Part shown: piece after piece, positions 57,003 to 64,000 of the stretch
Layout of the letters: every line of letters begins with the position of its first letter
Position numbering within the stretch: the stretch's first letter is position 1
Assembly (NCBI GenBank): GCA_032622095.1
Contig: CP136061.1
Coordinates: forward strand, 82,000,324-82,064,323
Source: Siphonodentalium dalli
Taxonomy: Eukaryota > Mollusca > Scaphopoda > Gadilida > Siphonodentaliidae
Length of the DNA: 64,000 nucleotides
Reading direction: 5' to 3'
Program-made: the position numbers and the translations under genes
The notes under the pieces: generated by a model
Databases searched by the model: none
The model's input: only the letters and a program-made list of their open reading frames with translations
Told to the model about the DNA's origin: nothing

Positions 57003-58766
57003 TCGAACAAATGTCAGGGGCGGAGTGTTCATATATTTACGCGACATGAATCGGTTCTGTATACGTAGTGACTTGCCATCCACAGGAAAAATAGACTCAG
57101 TATGGGTGGCGATTACGATAAATAGGAAATATCTTGTAATAGGTTGCTTCTATAGACCCCCAAACGCCCCCGCCAAACTATGGAATGATATTAATGAATG
57201 TATATCGTTAGCTCGTGATAACGACATTGATGCGATAATAGATGACGACTTCCACGAATATTACAAACCTAATGGGAACTGGAAAATTAATGATATGTGC
57301 TATGAACGCGGTCTAACGCTACTCGTTTCTGAGGAAACATTTTACTGAGAATGCTACTGCTATACTTACTTTGTTTATGACTAGAAAATCTGAACTAGTG
57401 GAGTTTCCGTTTGTCATTGGTAATATGTTTCGTGTTCACTGCCCTGTTGTTTTGAAACTTAAGCTCAATAAACACCTCATCCCAATGTGATAACAAGAAC
57501 GATTTGGAACTATAATCTAGCAGACTATGACACAATGCACGAATATATTTTACAATGGAATCGCGGGGAAAGTACAATGCTACCACGGGAATGATGGGTA
57601 CATGACATAACTAATAAATTTGACGAGGTGTGTAATGACAATATCCCACAAAAACAGTGGTAATTATGAAAGATGCCACCGTGGCTCACTCCAAATGTCA
57701 GGAAACTCATGAGACAAAGAAAGACAAACAACAGGCTTGGGCCAACTTCCAGTTAAAGCGCAATGAGACCATCGTACCATCAGAAAAAGCAAGCGGGAAC
57801 TTGATGAAAAAACGAACCTATACTAATCAATGGAAGTAATGATCAATCAACGTGGCGGAAAACTCTTCAAAGTATACTGTTCTACGATCATGCACGCACA
57901 ATTCCACCTCTGACAGGTGATTGTTTCCTGAATTCATCGACTGAGAAAGCAAATGCATTTAACTCCTTTTTCTGTGAAATGTCCTCAGTCGATGGTGTCG
58001 GGGGGGTTTCTGACTCGCTTTAATTTCAACACAGACGACCATGTGTAGAAAGTATTTCTATAATGTCTGTTGATGTTTATAAGGCTCTAAATTCTCTGAA
58101 GGTCTAAAAATCATGTGGTCCTGATAAAATAAGTCCTAGAGTACTGAAGCATCGTGCCTCTTTTTCTTTATGTGAACCACTTGCATCTTATTTCAAATTA
58201 TTTGTTGAAAATAATCACTTTCCGCACCAATGTAAGATATCTAATGTGACCCCAATTTTGAAAGCAGGTAACCCTAGTATAATGTCTAACTACCGTCCAG
58301 TCTCACTACCTATATCTGCGTATCAAATTCCTGGAAGACAAAAGCTACTGTCAATTCACCTATTTGGATTTGTGAAAGGTGACTCAACTGTTTTGCAACT
58401 GACAGAAATATAAAATAATACATGCAGGTCCCTAGATGATGCAACATAAATAAGATGTTTCTGTGATGTTAGTACAGCGTTCGCTAAGGTATAGCACCGC
58501 GGAATACTTCACTAACTATTGAAGATATAAATTACACGGGATTTGCATAAACTGATTGACTCATATCTTGAATGCCGACAACAACGTGTAATTATCGATG
58601 GATCATGTTCTCAGTTGCATCATGTTTTTGATGGAGTTCCTCAAGGATATCCTCGGACCTCTCTTGTTTTCCTGATCTACACACATGACATAACTGAATC
58701 GATTACATGCAACATACGCCTTTTCGCTGATGACACTTTCCTAATAATTGAAGACCCCAATCTTTG
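57003..58766 (+). pseudogene. Decayed Jockey/CR1-like LINE (endonuclease and RT)
   Basis: 57003-57348 is endonuclease-like: GGVFIYLRDMNRF, then VIGCFYRPPNAPAKLWNDI (the YRPP motif), then IIDDDFHEY in place of the usual GDFN. 57650-58020 is the linker, including NAFNSFFCEMSS. 58050-58330 is RT with SCGPDKISPRVLK, TPILKAGNPS and SNYRPVSLPIS. A damaged palm follows, then 58543-58766 with YLECRQQRVIIDG, VFDGVPQG and RLFADDTFLI (catalytic FADD near 58723). Stops and frameshifts occur throughout. It ends abruptly after the FADD box, so the 3' part is lost. It is of the same broad group as the 19-kb LINE but clearly a different and older element. Confidence 0.8.
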
Positions 58767-61700
58767 AATTTAATTTTGGTTGCTGTTGTTTGATCATTTA
58801 CAATAAATGACATAACATGAGGGGTTACGGAAATGGAATATCGGCCCTTTTCGAGAATCCGGGGTTATAGTGTAAACATATTTTATTCCAATCCTAATAA
58901 CATATATAAACATTTAAGAGGGAGGTAAAGTGGCACAATTCAAGAAATCAGGGCCAGTTGAAATCTATGTATTTTTGTTTTAAATGACCAAACAATTTAA
59001 AATATGTTTGTTCATAGACATATACAATAATCCAAGATTAAGTATAATCTGATAAGAAATAAATTTGTCATTCCCAAAAAGATGAATTTCAACGTCAAAA
59101 CAAAACAAAAAGTTTGAGACGAAAATACTCACTGGCAAGAATATCAAATAGCCAACAGGAGGTATCAACATGCAGCGAATACTCCCGTGCAGTGACAACG
59201 CGTAGCGGATTTCCTAGTTTCAAACATAAAACTCAAGAAATTTGAACTTAGTATAAGCAAACAAACCACCCAAAAAGATATCCATTTGCAAGAACTATTT
59301 CAGAAAACTATGGAACACCACTTTACTATCAATAATACATGTATGCAAAGATGAACAGTCCCTAACATCATGCACAGCGAAATAGCTTTTCATACTTCCT
59401 GTTTACCTTTCGTCATGAGTTTCGATTTCGGCTGGAAACAAACAAGAAATTCCCCTTTTAATCTTCAGCTGTACGTGTCGATCAAAGAAGCGATCGTCAA
59501 TACCTTTCTGATGTATCTAACACAAACGTATTATACTATTTTTTTATCAATATATTGATTCCTTATCGGTCAAACGTTGACAATTTATTAGCTTGAAGTT
59601 TAGTTTGCGGGCAGAATTTATCAGGTTGGCGGAAGTCAACGAACAACTTCCATTACGTAAATAATCTACCCATTGTCATCAGACTCAGTACTTTTAGAGT
59701 CTGAATATGGTTTTAATCAGAACTGAGACAAGATGGAATGATTTGAAATTGGTGGTAAGCCGTGTGCCTGCGTTTAGTGATTTTTTAAAATAATCTATTG
59801 TATTACAATTGCGTGTGGGGTCAGGTAGAGAGTTCAACTCACTTAATGTAAATAATATATATAATAAATAATAATAAAATAAAATATAAATAAATTATAA
59901 TACCCGCGAGGAAAGCAGCAATTCGTGCCGTTCCCAAGCTAAGAATAAGTTGTGTAAATATCACCTTTGTGTTACAATAGATCAGAACGAAATGACAGAA
60001 CCCGTGACTTTATAACTACATAAATTGGCATAAATAATTAAAAGAATTAGTATTCCGTTAATTAGCTACCAATGATATAATTTAGTTAATATTATACTGA
60101 TTACAGTAGATATTAAATACAACTGAAATGTTATAAATTATTACCTCAGGAGGCAATGCATAACCGAACTGTCCGAAGGTCAATACAAAAGAGAACGCAG
60201 TCAACAACAATCGCCTGTGTGCGTGAAAGCGTGACAAAGATAATTTAGCAAACTGTGGGAAACAAAATGGAAAGGTGATAGCGGTGCAAAAATATGATAT
60301 AATATATATGGTTAAGCATGCATACTCTCCCACATAATGAAAATTAATTATTAGACTGCCTTCACCACGTTCATTTTGATATATGACACACTTGGTATAA
60401 GACGATCACTGTCAACATGTTACATTTAATTTATATATAATCACATTTTAAGTATTAGGTTTTTTTTAATTTGTGGCAATACATAAGTCAAGATACATAA
60501 CCATCAAGATACCATCGTACCAAAATAAACACGATTGTATGCCTTTGGTAACTAAAACACGATACTTCACATACGATATGTAGCGTAGTTATAGTGGAAA
60601 CAGTTTTGGTACAATATTTGTACCCAGGATCTCTAAAGAACTAATCCTCCACAAAAATATGAATATTGCCATAGATTTATTATAAGTCGTGTCGCTATTA
60701 GGCTCTTTGCGGAATATGGGACCAGCTTCTGGTTGATAGTTATTCGGGAGTACTTTTTATGACGAACTAATTTGATATATCAACATGATAACCACATATA
60801 TACATCATGTCTATTATGTTATATGACAGTGTAGGATGGGATTGCCCATCTTGGAGCATCTTGTCCCCATAACTCCAAAAGTGAACAACTACAAAATTGA
60901 CCAAAACCAATTTCAGATATATAAGATACTTATATATATAGTTCCCATGCCAGCTTTTCATATTGTACATGTGTGGTTTAATCATCAACATATATCCACA
61001 CAGAGTATTGAACGTATAGACCCTTATATTTATCAAAATAAAACGAAATACTGACATATATTGTGCAGGTGGCGCTCATATATCGCTGAATATCTTCCTT
61101 CCATCGATCGAATGCGACCAGGGCGCTCACAAAGTAATATTGACCCATAAACTAATTACCTTTGCGCGTGTATGACAAGTGCTTTCTCACCAAAACGAGT
61201 GTGGATGAACATATGATACAAAACAGGTTTGAAAGAAGCCAACGCCATCGATCCCAGAGATTCAACGTATATTTGTATAAACTTTATCTGCCCTATAACA
61301 CAGACAAAATATCAATCTAGTTATAAAGGATAGTTTATAGACTGAATCAGTGCACACAAGTTTTCAAAACTCGAGTAGTCTTTTTACCTACATACACACA
61401 GTAGGTATCACAACATAGAAATAATTGAACTTTCCTCAATCATGTTCAAGTACGAACACAGGATGGACTTGGTAACTGACGACTGAGATATAACAACTAT
61501 CAACGGATAAATCTGAACAATGTAATCAGATATTCAGAATCGAAAAACATTTTAACCTTGTTGGTATGACATCTTAAGTTTGCGACCGTGGTACTTGTGG
61601 ATATGTTTGAGCCACATTCGACATGACACACATCGATTTCTTGCTCAAACTATCGCTGGGAGCAACTGTAGAATTCCGAACCAGAGCACCTTGCTGTTCT

Positions 61701-62400
61701 TACTCTGGCCAATATATTGATCTTGCGTTACCAATGAGCATTCGGCACTGATAAGAGTACCAACCTGATACATTGTCACTCATACAACAAACTTGATGTT
61801 TTCAAATCCTTATAAAATACAATAAAATTTTATTTTTAAAAAGTTGCAAACTTTGGTTCGATATATTAATTTGCAGGTTTGAATGATTGATATCAGCTGC
61901 TATCTTTGCTATGCTTGTTACATTGAAACGATTGCATTCACAATAAGCAACTGGGCACATTTATTTTGGAATTTATGAATATATCAATGTTTCATTCTTG
62001 AATATTTCGCATGACAGAAATGGGAAATTGTTAACACTCCCCAACCAATATTCACATATTTTTATTTAACTGAAATATGCACCTCGAGGATTTGCTATAG
62101 CATAAAATGATCACCTCGGATTCTAGTGGACTTTTAGTATGTTCTAAACATATTCGCCTACAAATTCTGAAAAAATATCTTCATTGGTGTTTTTTCCTTA
62201 GTTTACTCTAATGTTCCTGGACTATATTCATAGATATAAATGTTGCCCCCGTGAGTCTGACAGCTATGACATTAAACAATAAATGCCTGTGTTATCGGGA
62301 GTTACATATTGGAAACTTGATGAGAGTGGAGGCTTTTTCGCTAACGTGAGACGTCTGCCGTAAACATCGCTTCTCAAGAATCAGCAAGTCAGAATTGAGT
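58767..62400. other. Intergenic, no gene seen
   Basis: 3.6 kb of AT-rich DNA with only short open frames. 59850-59905 is an A/T-only tract of AATAATAAAATAAAATA-like words. No repeats matching other parts of the window were found. Confidence 0.4.
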
Positions 62401-62404
62401 TAAG

Positions 62405-63010
62405 TATATTGTGGATTTGTTCAAATGGGGTCGTCTGACCAAAAAGGGGCAGAGCTTGGGGAGTAACTTTTTCTGTCCATGGTAATTCTAAAAACATCTC
62501 CTAAAAAACCATCAGGGCTATTTGGCTTATATTTGGTATGGATGGTCATTGAGCGAAAGGGGTACAGATTTGTTCAAAATGGATCACCCGGTCAAATAAA
62601 GTCAGAGTCAGGGACATAACTGCTTTAGCCATGGTAATTTTTAAAATGTCTTCATGAATCAAGAACCATCAGGCCTATTCAGCTTATATTTGGTATGGAG
62701 AGTCATTGGGTGACGGGATTCAGATTTGTTCACATGGGGTCAGCAGATCAAAACGGAGTGGAGCCAGTGACATAAATATGTATTTCTTAAAACAATTTCT
62801 CAAGAACCATCGGACCTATTCAGCTTATATTTGGTCTTCGGGTGACTGATTCAGATTTGTTAAAATTGGGTCACTGTGTCCAATATGTGCGGAGCCAGGG
62901 GCAGCAATTATTCTTGAAACATTTTCTTGGGAGCCATCTGTCCTATTTAATCTATATATAGCATGGAAGGTCCTTGGGTTAGATTTGTTAAAATGGGTCC
63001 GACCAATCAA
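62405..63010 (+). repeat. Degenerate ~150-bp tandem repeat, ~4 units
   Basis: Units share, in order, CAGATTTGTTCAAATGGGGT, GACCAAA, GGAGCCAGGGACATAA, AAGAACCATCAGGCCTATTC and AGCTTATATTTGGTATGGA. Copies start near 62412, 62564, 62722 and 62848. They are strongly diverged, with indels. Confidence 0.8.
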
Positions 63011-64000
63011 GAAATGGCGTCTTGGTGTGTCGGGTCCACTTGACAGTTGGGAATCAAATATGTTTAATATTAAAAAAGGAAGGGGTGTGTCAATTTGGAT
63101 GCATCACTTCTATCTAATGGGGATGTGCAAAGGAATTTAACGAACTTGGGAGTATGTTTGCTCCAATTGGGATGAGACGTCAATATGGACTAAGTGATTT
63201 TGACATGTCGTAACTGATGTGATCTTCAGAGTCCGAGTCCCCTCAGTCTTTATTATCAGGTGATCGACTCAACAGTCATTAATTGACTATCTTGTATAAA
63301 TAGTCAACAGCAGTGGCCTCACATTATGCCAGTAGCCTTTCACCAAATAATAAGAGTCTCAAAGCGTCATATTCCCTCAATCCATGGTACCATAGGCCAC
63401 TCAATATTCATCATATTGCACACGACCTGATAACACAGCCGTTTTGCCACACACAGATCCCAGCAGTCCATGGCTAGCTTCGGTATTTGAATTGGACAAG
63501 GAATATTCAAAAATATGCACAAATTGTGGCTGTTCAAGTTATTTGCCAGCCGGGTTTTGTGAATGGTCTATGCTGTTGGAGAATGTTCAATATATCCCAC
63601 ATTTCAATTAAACACCTGCAAATGATAAAAGTGTTAAGGGGAAATGTTCACATAGATTATGTTGGCCTGACCTTGATCAATCTCATCCCATCCCGGTAAC
63701 CACCTCCAATAATGTTCAGCTTGGTGTCATTCGACCAATATGCCAAGTTTCGTGCTTTGGAAAATATTGTCACGATTCATGTTATTATTAAGGGACCCCG
63801 CTATCTGTGATGATTAGGAAATACATTCCTTAAGGAACCCCGCTATATGCAAGTTATAAGAATGTGCATTGATCCCAGTTAGATGTGAGCATAGAGTAAA
63901 AGTGGCATGATCATTCCTATCTCTAATATTGACTCTGCATGGTCGTGTTTCAAAAACATATGCTAATGTGGCTCCAAAAACATTCCCCCCGTTAGTAACC
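63011..64000. other. Right edge, no gene seen
   Basis: No coding region is recognised. A small pair of related words, AAGGGACCCCGCTAT (63791) and AAGGAACCCCGCTAT (63831), lies 40 bases apart. Confidence 0.4.

Noticed and set aside
60767-61057. Opposed open frames of 72 and 96 codons
   Set aside because: AT-rich chance frames with no recognisable family.

Overview
This window looks like nuclear DNA of an AT-rich marine invertebrate, possibly a lophotrochozoan or an early deuterostome. The signs are non-LTR retrotransposons of CR1/L2/Jockey-like type, a Ty3/Gypsy relic, TTAA- and TA-flanked DNA transposons, a spliceosomal multi-exon transposase gene, abundant satellites and microsatellites, and no operons or ribosome binding sites. 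The species cannot be named from the sequence. I see no intact host gene, no tRNA and no rRNA; nearly all recognisable coding sequence is mobile-element derived.

Layout. 1-4.7 kb: foldback and dispersed repeats, then a minus-strand Jockey-like LINE relic. 4.7-8.7 kb: a second LINE on the plus strand whose 3' half plus flanking DNA is duplicated in tandem (about 1.3 kb) and carries a snap-back inverted repeat. 10.2-15.3 kb: a decayed Ty3/Gypsy element (5' LTR, protease, RT, RNase H, integrase) interrupted at a TTAA by a piggyBac-like MITE. 15.3-19 kb: dispersed repeats, an E-box cluster and a broken THAP domain. 19.1-22.87 kb: a nearly full-length CR1/L2-like LINE with 89-bp target-site duplications and a 2A-like NPGP motif. 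23.5-27.4 kb: a solo LTR of the Gypsy family and two more MITEs with double palindromes. 27.4-33 kb: mostly featureless, with small satellites.

33.3-43.6 kb is the most interesting part. It appears to be a complete 10.3-kb DNA transposon bounded by TTAA and about 28-bp terminal inverted repeats. It carries one spliced gene running the same way: a Mutator-like DDE transposase domain, then a YqaJ-type exonuclease, then a basic linker and a small Tudor/chromo-like C-terminal domain. A 1,139-bp internal part of the transposase exon is present four times in tandem. Frameshifts and stops show that this copy is dead. A 44-bp satellite with 88-bp higher-order structure starts just outside its right end.

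44.6-49.2 kb: a 1.8-kb segmental duplication rich in a degenerate ~125-130-bp repeat, also found in an intron of the transposon. 50.4-50.9 kb: a Tc1/mariner-like MITE. 52.2-52.8 kb: a GC-rich 122-bp tandem repeat behind a (CTGT)n tract. 53.3-54.8 kb: a CACTA-like element inserted beside a LINE C-terminus. 55-57 kb: microsatellites. 57-58.8 kb: a decayed LINE. 58.8-64 kb: largely featureless, apart from a degenerate tandem repeat near 62.4-63.0 kb.
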